From Lonicera japonica (taxonomy: Eukaryota > Streptophyta > Magnoliopsida > Dipsacales > Caprifoliaceae): 64,000 bases of DNA. The notes beneath the pieces were generated by a model, which saw nothing but the letters and a program-made list of their open reading frames with translations, had not been told where the DNA came from and did not search any database. Position numbers and translations under genes: made by a program. This document shows, piece by piece, positions 34,930-45,361 of the stretch (positions are counted from its first letter, which is position 1; every line of letters starts with the position of its first letter). Location: NCBI GenBank assembly GCA_021464415.1, contig CM038469.1, positions 3,140,501-3,204,500 on the forward strand. Reading direction: 5' to 3'.

Positions 34930-37900
34930 AGGGTATCCCTCTTACTATTTTAATTGATAGTGGCAGCACCCACAGTTTTGTAGATCCTGCTATTATCAAC
35001 CAAAGTGGGGAGGTGATGTACCAAACAAAGAAAATGGCAGTCACTGTGGCTGATGGAAATAAATTACATAGTGATGCTATTTGCCCAAAGTTAAAGTGGA
35101 CAATGCAAGGTATAGCTTTCGAATCTGATCTTAAAGTCTTGTCAATTGGTGGATGCGATATGGTGCTTGGAACTGACTGGATGATGCAATTCAGTCCTAT
35201 ACTCTTTGATTTCCATCACTTGAGGTTGACATTCAAGAAAGGAGGGAAGAAGATCACCCTTCAAGGCACCACAGAACCGAGCTTACTAAAGGCAGTTTTC
35301 GAGAAAAATCTAATGAAGTTGTGCAAAAAGAAGGCTCAAAGTTTGGTGGGTCACTTGTTTGCTATCACTGCCACCACTGAAAACCAAGAACCCTCACCTG
35401 CCATCAGTCAATTATTGTTAGGTTATCAAGATGTATTTGATGAGCCTACAACCCTACCTCCACGCAGATTCTTAGATCATCACATCAACTTGAAGCCAAA
35501 TTTCGAGCCACCTAATCAAAGACCATACAGATATCCTTTTGTCCAAAAAGCTGAAATTGAAAGGCTAATCCAAGAAATGCTTAGTGCTGGAATAATTCAA
35601 CCTAGCCATAGCCCCTTTGCATCACCAGTTATTTTGGTCAAAAAAAAAGATGGCACATGGAGGTTCTGCGTTGACTATAGGAAGCTAAATGAGGGGACAG
35701 TGAAGGACAAATATCCAATACCCTTGATTGAGAAATTATTGGACGAGTTGCATGGAGCTAGTGTATTTTCAAAAATTGATTTAAGGTCGAGTTACCACCA
35801 AGTTAGGGTGCATGAAACTGATGTGTACAAGACTACTTTTAGGACACATGTGGGACATTTCGAATTTAAGGTGATGCCCTTTGGCCTCACAAATGCTCCT
35901 GCCACCTTTCAATCTCTCATGAACCAGATCTTTGAACCTTATCTTAGACAGTTTGTGCTTGTGTTTTTTGACGACATTCTCATCTATAGTTCCTCCTTGG
36001 CAATGCATCTCCAACACTTAAGTAAGGTGCTAGAACTACTGAGGCAGAATCAATTGTTTGCTAAGCTCTCTAAGTGTGTATTTGCTCAACCACAATTAGA
36101 ATACTTGGGGCACATGATTAGCCGGAATGGAGTTTCAGCAGAAAAGAATAAGGTGGAGAGTATGAGAAACTGGCCTACACCTACAACCATTAAAAGTTTG
36201 AGAGGATTTTTGGGACTCACAGGGTATTATCGAAGGTTTGTACGAGGGCATGGGATAATAGCTAAACCTCTCACGGAGCTCTTAAAAAAAGGAAACTTCA
36301 AATGGAATCCTCAAGCAGAGCAAGCTTTTCAAGAATTGAAGGCGGCCATGAGCAATACCCCTGTCCTAGCTATGCCAGATTTTTCTAAGCCCTTCACATT
36401 AGAAACTGATGCTTCGAAAACAGGAGTGGGAGCGGTGCTGATTCAACAGAGCAGGCCAGTAGCTTATTTCAGTAGAGCTTTAGGGCCTAAAAATCTGGGG
36501 CTTTCCACATACGAGAAGGAATTGTTAGCAATCATTATGGCTGTCCAACATTGGAAGTACTACCTGTTGGGAGGGCACTTTACTATACTCACGGACCAGC
36601 AGAGTATTAAGTACTTTGTAGACCAAAGGCTATCAACAATGTTACAACATAAGTGGTCTACTAAACTTTTGGGGTATGATTACATCATAAGATATAAAAG
36701 AGGAACGGACAATAGGGTGGCAGATGCCCTCTCTAGAGTGCATGAGCAAGAAGCAGCATTTAATGCAATCACCATCATCAAACCTCAGTGGCTACAAGAG
36801 GTTCAAGACAGTTATGCTTCTGACTCCTTATGTGTGGAACTGATTTCTGAGCTTCAACAAAACCCACAGAGTAAGGCTCACTACTCCTATACCAATGGTT
36901 TATTAAGATACAAAAACAGGTTATACGTGGGGGAAGGTAACTCAAGCAGAACTCGGATTTTGGAGGTGATTCATTCCTCCTCTGAAGATGGGCACACTGG
37001 TTTTCAAGGCACTTATCACAAGGCAAAATCACATTTCTATTGGCCGGGTATGAAAAAAGCAGTAAAAGGATTTGTAGTTGGCTGTGATGTCTGCCAAAGA
37101 AACAAAGGAGAGAACACTTTACCAGCAGGGTTACTACAACCTCTCCCCATTCCTGAACAAGCTTGGCAGCACATAAGCATGGATTTCATTGACAGGTTGC
37201 CAAAGTCAGATGGGAAGGAAGTCATATTTGTGGTGGTGGATCGTTTCACTAAATACAGTCATTTCATTGGACTAAGTCATCCTTACACTGCTTACACGGT
37301 TGTAAGAGCACTCATGGATCACATTTACAAGTTGCATGGTCTGCCACATTCAATTGTCTCGGATAGAGACTCTATCTTTGTGAGCACCTTTTGGTAAGAA
37401 TTATTCAAAATAATGGGTACTGAGCTGCATATTAGCACTGCTTACCATCCTCAATCAGACGGCCAAACAGAGAGGATTAATGCTTGTTTAGAAACCTACT
37501 TGAGATGTATGAGTAGCCACAAACCCAAGGCATGGTATCAATGGCTGCCAATGGCAGAATTCTGGTTAAACACTCACTATCACACTCGTATGAAGCTTAC
37601 TCCCTTTCAAGCTTTGTATGGGTATCAACCTCCGCTACAGAGTTATTCCTTTCCCATCACTTCCAACGTGGCTGCAGTAGAAGACTACTTACAACAGAGA
37701 AAACTCATGTCTCAATTGGTTAAAGAAAACTTGGAACTAGCTCAAGAAAGAATGAAAACTTTGGCAGATAAGGGACGGTCTGACAGGCATTTTGAAGTGG
37801 GAGATTGGGTTTACTTAAGGCTACAACCCTATAGACAAAGCTCTGTAGCCATTCGAAGGAACCTTAAGCTAGCTGCCAAGTACTATGGCCCTTTTCAAGT

Positions 37901-38213
37901 CATTACTAAGGTAGGAAAGGTAGCTTATAAACTGTTATTACCCATTGAGTCAAAGATACACCCGGTTTTTCATGTGTCTCAATTAAAGAAGAAGGTGAGC
38001 AAGAAAAAGGTACCTCAACAACAGTTACCTTATGCAGATGAAGAAGGTCAAATCAGAGTAGAGCCACTGGCTGTGATTGACAGGAGGCTAATCAAGCGCC
38101 AAAACAAACCAGTGGGCCAAATGTTAATACAATGGACTAACTGTGCACCTGAAGATGCAACGTGGGAAGACTCATCATTTATTGCCCATCAATTTCCACA
38201 ATTCAATCCTTGA
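34860..38213 (+). pseudogene. Gypsy pol: protease-RT-RNase H-integrase-chromodomain, one stop
   Basis: Polyprotein in the -1 frame relative to gag, about 1117 codons, interrupted by a single stop. The aspartic protease has TILIDSGSTHSFVD near residue 30. The RT has KKKDGTWRFCVDYRKLN, SKIDLRSSYHQVRV and catalytic LVFFDDILIYS near 365-375. RNase H has LETDASKTGVGAVL near 515 and ILTDQQSIKYF. The integrase zinc region ends GCDVCQRNKG near 740; its catalytic core has SMDFIDRLPKS near 775, VSDRDSIF near 834 and, past the stop, STAYHPQSDGQTERIN. The C-terminal chromodomain is PLAVIDRRLI through LIQWTNCAPEDATWED. The stop TAA at 37395-37397 stands where the family has Gln after FW. The remainder, to 38213, stays in the same frame. 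Confidence 0.93.
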
Positions 38214-38242
38214 GGACAAGGATTTTCTGAAGAGAATGGCAA

Positions 38243-38591
38243 TGTAGTGACCCCACGAGTGAGGAAGGGTAAATTGGTATTTTAAAAGCAAGAGGTCATT
38301 GTAATTTGGTCCTTGTGACCGTTGGTAGTGGAGTGAATCATTTTTGTTTGTTTTGGTGAGTCATAGGACAGCTGGAGGATAAGATCTCTTTTCTTTGTCT
38401 TTTTGTTTTGCTTTTTGTTTAGAGTTTTTCCTTCATTATATATGTAGTGGCTTGCCTGCCCTTAAAGGCTATGATGATATATAATAAAAAGTTTATTCAG
38501 TGGGCTCTGTAGTAGATCACAGAGAAAGAAAACCTACCTTTCCCGAGCCAATATTAGTAGTAATCCTAGAGTAGACCCTAGGTTCACTACA
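38243..38591 (+). repeat. 3' LTR of the Gypsy element
   Basis: 349 bp, same ends as the 5' LTR, two substitutions apart. It is preceded by a purine-rich stretch (GAAGAGAATGGCAA, 38229-38242) and followed by the target duplication ACTCC. Confidence 0.97.
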
Positions 38592-38671
38592 ACTCCCTTC
38601 TACCTGATCATCTTCTCCTTAGGGATTTCAACCCTGCACCCGGACCCAACAAATCTCTACCGTTGATTCAA

Positions 38672-39264
38672 AAGTATTCTCCCTCTCCGCACACTATATT
38701 TATGTTCTTGTTGGGGCAATCTGTTGACATGGGCCAACAGCTCATACGACGGCCTGTTTTTGCATGGAATGAAACAAATTTGTGTGCAAAATTCAAATAA
38801 AAGTTCTTAATTTAATTTTTTTCTTTTTTTGTTATTTATAATAAAAATGAGTGGGTTAAATTAGTTGTTTGAATTTCATCAAATGCAAAGATGATTTCTT
38901 TGTTATTTGTAATAAAAAGAAGAGACTTTAGATCTTCCTCTCCTTTTCTTTTTCTTTTTCTTTTTTAAAGAAAAACAGACTTCGAGTTTTGGTTTGTTTT
39001 GAAAATTTTAAATTCGTGAATTCACACTACGAGTCTCTTATAATTTATGTTTAGAAGTTGAATCATATATTGATAAGGCTCAAATTAATTTGTTATTTGA
39101 AATTACCATTTCAAATTCTAAGAACAAAAAAAAATTCTTGAACCAAATGACCACCTAACTTTTTATTTTCAATTCTTTAATTGAACAGTTTTCAAAAACA
39201 TTAAATTAATTGAACTCTTAATTTGAATTGAACCTGTTACTATCTTTTATGTTGAAATGATGAT
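38672..39264. other. Intron of the DOX relic
   Basis: AT-rich spacer between the exon that ends about 38671 and the next recognisable exon near 39265. I see no inserted element. Confidence 0.5.
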
Positions 39265-40395
39265 GATAGGGTTGACATGCTCAATTCGATTGGGCTTGAG
39301 GGAGAGAAGGCCTTATCAGAAATAGGATTCAAAGAGATGATGTTTTCAATGGGCCACCAATCAAGTGGGGCCCTTGGACTTTGGAATTATCCAGTGTGGC
39401 TCAGGGACATCGTTCCACAAGATGTCGATGGCACAAATAGACCTCTCATCATATTGACCTACCTGCCCTTGAAAGTAAGTATAAATTACCAATAATTATA
39501 CTCAAAACTAATTCATTTATCTATACAGCAAAATGTAAACTAGTTAATTAGGATTTAAACTAGTTATCGTGGGCGTGGCCTTGTGCAAGTATACGGAGTC
39601 CAACGACTCTACTTAAAACTTAGAATAAACAATTAAATAGAATAAATTTTAGATAAATTTAAATTGGTATATATAATTGACATTACTCAAATTTTAAAAA
39701 AAGTAGTTGGTATTGATGTCAAATTAAAATATATATATATATATAAATATATGAAAAGTGTGGCTCAAAAATATTTTTCATAAAAAATGCTATTCAGCCA
39801 ACTTTTTTTTTAAAAAAAAATTATATCTTAAATGCATTTTGACCACAAATATACACTTCAATATCAGAGCCTGCATGAAAGTAATGAGTGATAGGAAATT
39901 CATTTATACCAGTTATTAGATTATGCTTTTTTAGGTCAAGTACTATATTATGCTTTTTTAGTTCAAGTACTATTGCTCATTCTCATTATTTTCGATTGAT
40001 AATTTAATCATTACAATTAGTGTGAGATTTGGCGATACATTATTTAATGATCTCACTAATCATATTTCGATACATAATTTAATTACTCCACTAACCATAT
40101 TTCCTGAGTACACCATTGCAAATAACAAAGTATGTATTTGATGGTTGATACAGTTTATCGAGAGAGAAAAGTTGCTAGAGGGGCACTCTTATTGATTCCG
40201 ATCACGAAATGGGATGATCTATCAAATGACAAAGAAACTAGTGATATGCTTAAAGAGGTGTACGGTGATAATGTGGAGGAGCTGGACTTGTTAGTGGGCC
40301 TTATGGCAGAGAAGAAAATCAAGGGTTTTGCAATCAGTGAGACAACTTTTATCATTTTTCTCCTGATGGCCTCTCGTTACACTTGGTAGGTTTTT

Positions 40396-41198
40396 AGGAT
40401 TTTAGGTTCGGTTTGGTTGAAAATTTGGACAACCAAAGGAGCTGCCAGTTTGGTTATTGGTTTTGGGTGTACAAAATCAATAAAAACCTACTTTTATTAG
40501 TCCGGTAAAAAATAAAGCCCTAAAATAGCAAAATATTTATGAAAAGAAAAGGCCAATTAAATATTCAACAAGAAAAAAAAAGCCAATAGATTAAAAAGTT
40601 AAAAAGAAATTCAAAAAAAATTATATAAATCCATGGCCCAAAATTATAGTTTAAGCCCAGGCTTGTTATTACACTCAAAAATACTTTACAACTCATGGAT
40701 GATTACAAATGAATTAGTTCTAACTATTTATAGTATTCCACTTCTTTAATGGATGGTGGAGATGCATTCTAATCGACGGTTTATATTGAGTCTCTAGAAT
40801 GTTCTAAGATATTACAAGGTTCCTTTATAAATCTATACAGTTTTAAAATATTCCTTAACTATCCATAATATCTAAAATTCTGGAAGCTTTCAAGGGGTTC
40901 TCTATCCCTCCATTTATCTTGTACCTTCCAACGTATTCTGGAACTTTCCGTAGCATGGTTCTTCCACCCTCCCCTAGAATCTTCCAGAATATCCTTAAGC
41001 CTCCACCATGGGCTTCTCGCTTTATGACCGGGACTTGCACACCAATTCGTTCCAAATTTGGCGAACCAACATAAATTGAACCAACCCTGGTTTGTTTTAG
41101 TGGATTAGGTAGTTCAATTCGGTTTGTTTGAAATTAGGTATAAAACTAAAATGTTTGTACAGTTCTCAATTAACTGTAACCGAATCGTGCAGACCCTT
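40396..41198. mobile_element. Possible non-autonomous hAT element
   Basis: Begins TTAGGATTTTAGGTTCGGTT, ends with AACCGAATCGTGCAGACCCTTA-like text near 41178-41198, and has further GTTCAATTCGGTTTG motifs at the right. Clustered GGTTCGGTT/AACCGAA motifs near both ends are usual for Ac-like hAT elements. It begins seven bases after the last DOX coding similarity, which would explain the missing 3' end of that gene. There is no clear 8-bp target duplication, so the call is tentative. Confidence 0.35.
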
Positions 41199-41953
41199 AG
41201 TGTCTTTAGTTTTAGTATATGCTTTTTATTTTATTTTTTTCATATGGTGTGGTGTAAATAAGGGTGGCACTCTCCGTATCTTTTCAAGAACTTTGGGGTT
41301 ATACTTTACACAATGACAATTCCTTATGTTAAACGCACCAAGAGAGCAAATGTCATTGGACCCAAAGGGGAATAATCATTATTATTATTATTGTACAAGT
41401 AGTAGTGTGTGTCTAAGCTTGTAACTATTGAGCTAAGTTTGTGGACTCTCAAAGAACATATGTCTTGCTTGTTCTATGCATTTGTGGAAATCTTAACACG
41501 TGCCTTGAGGCAAACTTTAATATTTACTAGTGAATTACCATTATATTTGAAACATTGATTTCCGAATGTGACTCCTAAAATGTTACTGTTGAATCTTGAT
41601 TTATGACGAATGGGGCATATTGAATGGAGTATAATTTTAAGTTGGTTGTGATATTGAGATGTTTCTCTATGTTTCGGCTCTTAACTTTTTATCATATTTT
41701 CATCAAGGAGGCATATAGACACCTTTAAGAAAATTGTAGTTATATATTATTATTACTCCATTAGGATGACGATTCAAGTAAGCTAAAAGAAACATTTCTA
41801 TGTTAGGCTGTTAGCTATCTCAAATAAGAATACATATTTATTATTTTAAAAGAAAAATATAGTATATGTAGTCAATCTCTATAGCGGATCATCTGTTCTA
41901 AACATTTTTCAGTATATATATATATATGCATGCATGGTATATGTCACTATAAA
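41199..41953. other. Intergenic; 3' flank of the TBL gene
   Basis: No coding signal. It should include the TBL 3' untranslated region on the minus strand. Confidence 0.55.
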
Positions 41954-44900
41954 CTAATTTCCTAACCTCTTCTTCCTAATTAGCATTGCCATCAAAAAAT
42001 CATTCCACACATCAATAGGACCAGGCAAGCACCAATGAACACAATCATTATAACCCTTCATCCATTTATTCCCCCAATAAGCCCCAGGGTGCCCATCACC
42101 CCTCATTAACATAGCCATAGTCACATCCAAAACCTCAAACCGCTTCTTCCCCCTCTGTTTCTCTTGTATTTTTCTTGCTCTTTCTACCTCCTCAACTTGA
42201 ATTTTCCCAATATCCAAACAGAAACCACTTGATTCGACCTCCTCCAATTTGGGTACGGGGCTAGTTCTATTACAACTCCCTCCACCATCCCAACTCCCAT
42301 TCTCAAAATGAGCCGGCGAAAATGTCCTTAAAAAGGTGACCATCCCATCACATTCCTCACATGCGTTAATGTGGGCTAGGGCAATTCGAAATGACATCTT
42401 TAGGGCATAGTTGAGGCCCCGGTCAGTTAGGTTAGGTTCGTTGCAATAAACGCAGCCTGTTAGAGCACCCTCTTGGTATAGGTACATTTTTCTGAAGAAC
42501 CAGTGACCGTCAGATATGATGGCATAGTCGATTGTAGGGAGCTTTTGAGCCCATTTTTTGTCGACCATGTCAAGGTGTAGGTCGAAAATGCCGGAGTTTG
42601 AGCCATTGATGAGTCTCTCCTCTCCGGTGACGAGGAATTTGGACCATAGAATCATTAGGGTGAAATCGTGGAAAGGAAAGTGCCAGGTTCGAAACCGGTC
42701 TTCTGTGTCCTTGTAGACATTTACTGGAATCTCCTCCTGCATTTGATAAATGAATTATCTTATTATTAATGTATGATAGTAAATAAAGCTATTCACGTAA
42801 ATACTTGAAGTTGCATAGTCGAATAGAACGACATAAATTCGTGAAGTTAAAAATACAATAACATACAACATAAATTTGTCAAAGGGATTTTAAGCCATAT
42901 ATAACAATGAAAAAAGTTGACATATCTAATGTAACAATAATATATTAATTAGACGATCATATTTGTATAAAGTACTTTTTTATAATACATTTTAACTAAT
43001 TAATGAATAATTGTGACATTGAAATGTCTCTCTTCAATTAGGGAATAATGTAAATATATCCCCACAGAAGACCTCCATAGGTAAGCCAATTTTTTTAAAA
43101 AGTAGATGAATTAGTTTCTCATATTTGAAAGTTCAAAAAGCAATTATAGGAGATTTAAAAGTAGGGTAGTTAGTTTCTCATATTTGAAAGTTCAAAAAGC
43201 AATTATGAGGTGATACCTTTTATGCTTCCTCTTTTATTAACATGATAACAAAATAACTAAGAAGACCAACATGAAAAGGGAGAGCTTTGATGGTGTTTGT
43301 TACTTTCCAAGTTATGAGTTTTGACCAAAGAAACGTCAGCGTTCCACAAGTCAACTTTTGTTGTTCAAAGTAATTAATCTTCATATAAATTGCTCGGTTT
43401 ACCAGTTTCTTTTGAAAATTTGTGTTGCTCGTTAATAGGTAATTAAAATCGTTTCTTTCATTGAAAAGAATCTCATTCAATTTGCTTAATATATATATAT
43501 ACACCAGAAAAAATGGAAGATTCAAGTTACACCCGTCAATAACTTTTTCTCAACTTTATAATTCATTAATCTTTCCGTTAGATTAGATCATTATTATATA
43601 TCAAAAATCCATGCAAAAAATTAAATTAATCGGACTTGTAGAAACCCCTCACATTAATCATGTTATATATTAAATTATGAGTTGTGTAAAATTTAAATAA
43701 AACTAAGCGTACCAATTAAATGATTACAAATATTTGATTAATGTGAAACTTTGCGTCTTTGATAAACACAACAAAAATAACTAATCCAAAAGGTCGAAAT
43801 GATAAATTAAGAATTTGATAAAAAAGTTATGAGTGAGGTGTAAAACAATTTAATTTTACACCGGCGTAGCTTAATTGAATGTTGCCCAAAAAACGGTCAA
43901 AATATTTTTGTTTTACCACGAATAACAAAGAATCCCCACCCCAAGTATAAGTCATCTACTTGCTTAAAATATTTAAAACCTTTTATAAGTTTTTACAGGA
44001 TTCTATACTAGTTTGATGGAGCTTAATTATTTTTTAGTGCTTTCCAATACATAACTAATTTTGGTATATTGCATTGATTTAGAAATGGAATTATTAATTT
44101 AACAAATTATACGAGTAACAAGAAGAATTCTTAATCTGATAAAGAAAGTGTATATGTAGTGTGGCACCCATGATTTTATCTGTGAACCGAATTCTCACAT
44201 TTTTTTTCAATTATTTCTTTCTTTCCTCCTTTTTTTTTTTAAGTTTTTATTTAATTATGCTTCATTCTGTTTTTAAATTACAAGGGACAAAATCTTCAAC
44301 AGTTCTTAAATTAATGAAGTGAGCAGAATAACGCCAGCTTCACCTTAACTATATACGCATAATAAAGTACTTCGTCCCTATATTTGTTTCCAAATGCAAG
44401 TAATGGAATCACACCACCGACTTGTGCAAGCAAAGCACAAAAAAAGGAAAGAGAATAATAACAATAATAATATACTTGCCACAAAATTTGACCAATATTC
44501 CTCCTTACCATTTACCACAAATATTTATCAATATATTATAAAAACAAACAATATCATAAAATTCTAGTCCTCTTTTAACACTGTGATAATTCACTCGCTC
44601 ACTTTAAATTTGTATTCTTTCCTTGTGTACGTGAGTTCTTATATTTACGCTTAAATTAAAAATTATCTTTAAAAAAAAAGAGAAGGAAGAAATTATAACT
44701 GACCTTAGACAAGAGGCAGAGAAGTGATTCCATGTGATTTCGAGCAACAGAGTCACCAATAAATGCCATTTTTTTGCCTCTAACAATGCTGAAGAATATC
44801 TTTGGATCAAACCTTTCAAGTGTACATTCATTAGGCTTCCATCTCCAATTAAGAAAATCTCTATCCTTCCTACCATTCTTCAAGCAATTCTTCGACTCCG

Positions 44901-45361
44901 GTATACTTATGCAACTCGAATTCGTGTATAATGACCCATTTAATTCTGGTACCCAGTGCCCCTTAAACAAGTCACATTTCTCTTCTTCATCTGCACATAA
45001 TTAAGAAAAGTAAAAAAAAAATCATTTAATTTCAAGATTATTTTTTGTAGAGAAAAAGAGAAGGAAAGTATATATATATATATAAGAAAAAGAAGATGGT
45101 ACCATGTTGAGAATGAAGGGGGAGGTTGTTTTGGTTAAGGGGGTGTTTAGGTGGGGACTTGAAAGGATTTGGTGGGTAGAGGATGAAGAAAGTGAAAATT
45201 AGGGTGACACCAAATGAGCATAACAAGAATGGAGCTACTGATTTTACAAAGTTGAGACATTTCTCTCTCTTAATAATTTGAGGTTTATCACAAGGAAGAG
45301 AGGAGTTTCTCTTCATTATCATTAGAGAGAGATTTTCTTGAAAGAGAGAGAGATTTGACAA
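41954..45361 (-). CDS. TBL: Trichome-birefringence-like polysaccharide O-acetyltransferase
   Basis: Three exons: 45361-45103, 44990-44704 and 42736-41954, all with GT/AG borders, giving 442 residues. TBL proteins are Golgi type II membrane enzymes that O-acetylate cell-wall polysaccharides. The N-terminus is cytosolic (MSNLSLFQEN), followed by one membrane span at about 41-62. The TBL domain starts at KCDLFKGHWVPE (91-102). The catalytic Ser lies in the GDS motif (AFIGDSVARNHMES, G165-D166-S167). The second block, DCVHWCLPGPIDVWN, supplies the Asp413/His416 DXXH pair. Many paired cysteines are present. It most resembles the TBL19-27 group, which includes xyloglucan acetyltransferase AXY4, but substrate cannot be assigned from sequence alone. 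The first ATG was taken as start; Met14 or Met16 is possible. All key residues are intact. Confidence 0.93.
43111..43206. repeat. 59-bp-period tandem duplication in TBL intron 2
   Basis: The 37-bp block starting TTAGTTTCTCATATTTGAAA at 43111 recurs at 43170 without visible change. Confidence 0.88.
43525..43863. mobile_element. Fold-back MITE in TBL intron 2
   Basis: About 340 bp with inverted ends: GTTACACCCGTCAATAACTT at the left against AAGTTATGAGTGAGGTGTAA at the right, then TTTTACACCGG outside. It is a second, opposite-orientation copy of the family at 16632-16870. No protein is encoded. It lies inside the 1967-bp second intron of the TBL gene, well away from the splice sites. Confidence 0.65.

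Larger units (their letters stand above)
33220..38591 (+). mobile_element. Young Ty3/Gypsy chromovirus in the DOX exon
   Basis: Complete LTR retrotransposon, 5372 bp, with two 349-bp LTRs that differ at only two sites. The perfect 5-bp target duplication is ACTCC (33215-33219 and 38592-38596). Removing the element and one target copy restores the DOX reading frame (VYRMHS followed by LLPDHLLL), so the insertion point is exact. Order is LTR, tRNA-Met primer site, gag, protease, RT, RNase H, integrase, chromodomain, purine-rich tract, LTR. Compact size and short LTRs with a C-terminal chromodomain suggest a Reina-like chromovirus; the lineage is inferred. It has one stop in integrase and a gag-pol frame change, so it is probably not autonomous. 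Confidence 0.96.
31382..40389 (+). pseudogene. DOX1: Fatty-acid alpha-dioxygenase pseudogene, split by a Gypsy element
   Basis: Relic of a plant alpha-dioxygenase (haem protein that adds O2 to the alpha carbon of fatty acids; pathogen-induced oxygenase). Exons in order: 31382-31592 (GIWH, stop, LPVFMGLIYLAVRRQLHQ, FNVGTTPVGDRF); 31914-32069 (MRPDPMVVATKLLARRKFID, ASWIQFMIH); 32189-32324 (IELIAPKEVAS, LNTRTPWW); 32463-32676 (DGSAIYGSDTK, TFKDGKLKISEDGL, GDIRNSWVGVS); 32805-32951 (IAKIHTIDWIVELL); 33069-33219 (YGLLGKKFKDRFGHIGG, HGVPYSLTE, VYRMHS), resuming at 38597 (LLPDHLLLRDFNPAPGPNKS); about 39265-39474 (GLEGEKALSEIGFKEMMFSM, WLRDIVPQDVDGTNRP); 40141-40389 (EELDLLVGLMAEKKIKGFAI). Stops, a frameshift in the haem-ligand MIHDW region, and loss of about 60 C-terminal residues show it is dead. 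Order and splice borders are preserved. Confidence 0.9.

Noticed and set aside
35781..37249. Minus-strand ORFs of 70-84 codons inside pol
   Set aside because: Antisense to RT, RNase H and integrase; no motif of their own.
44734..45004. Plus-strand ORFs over TBL exon 2
   Set aside because: Antisense to a conserved exon with an intact GDS motif.
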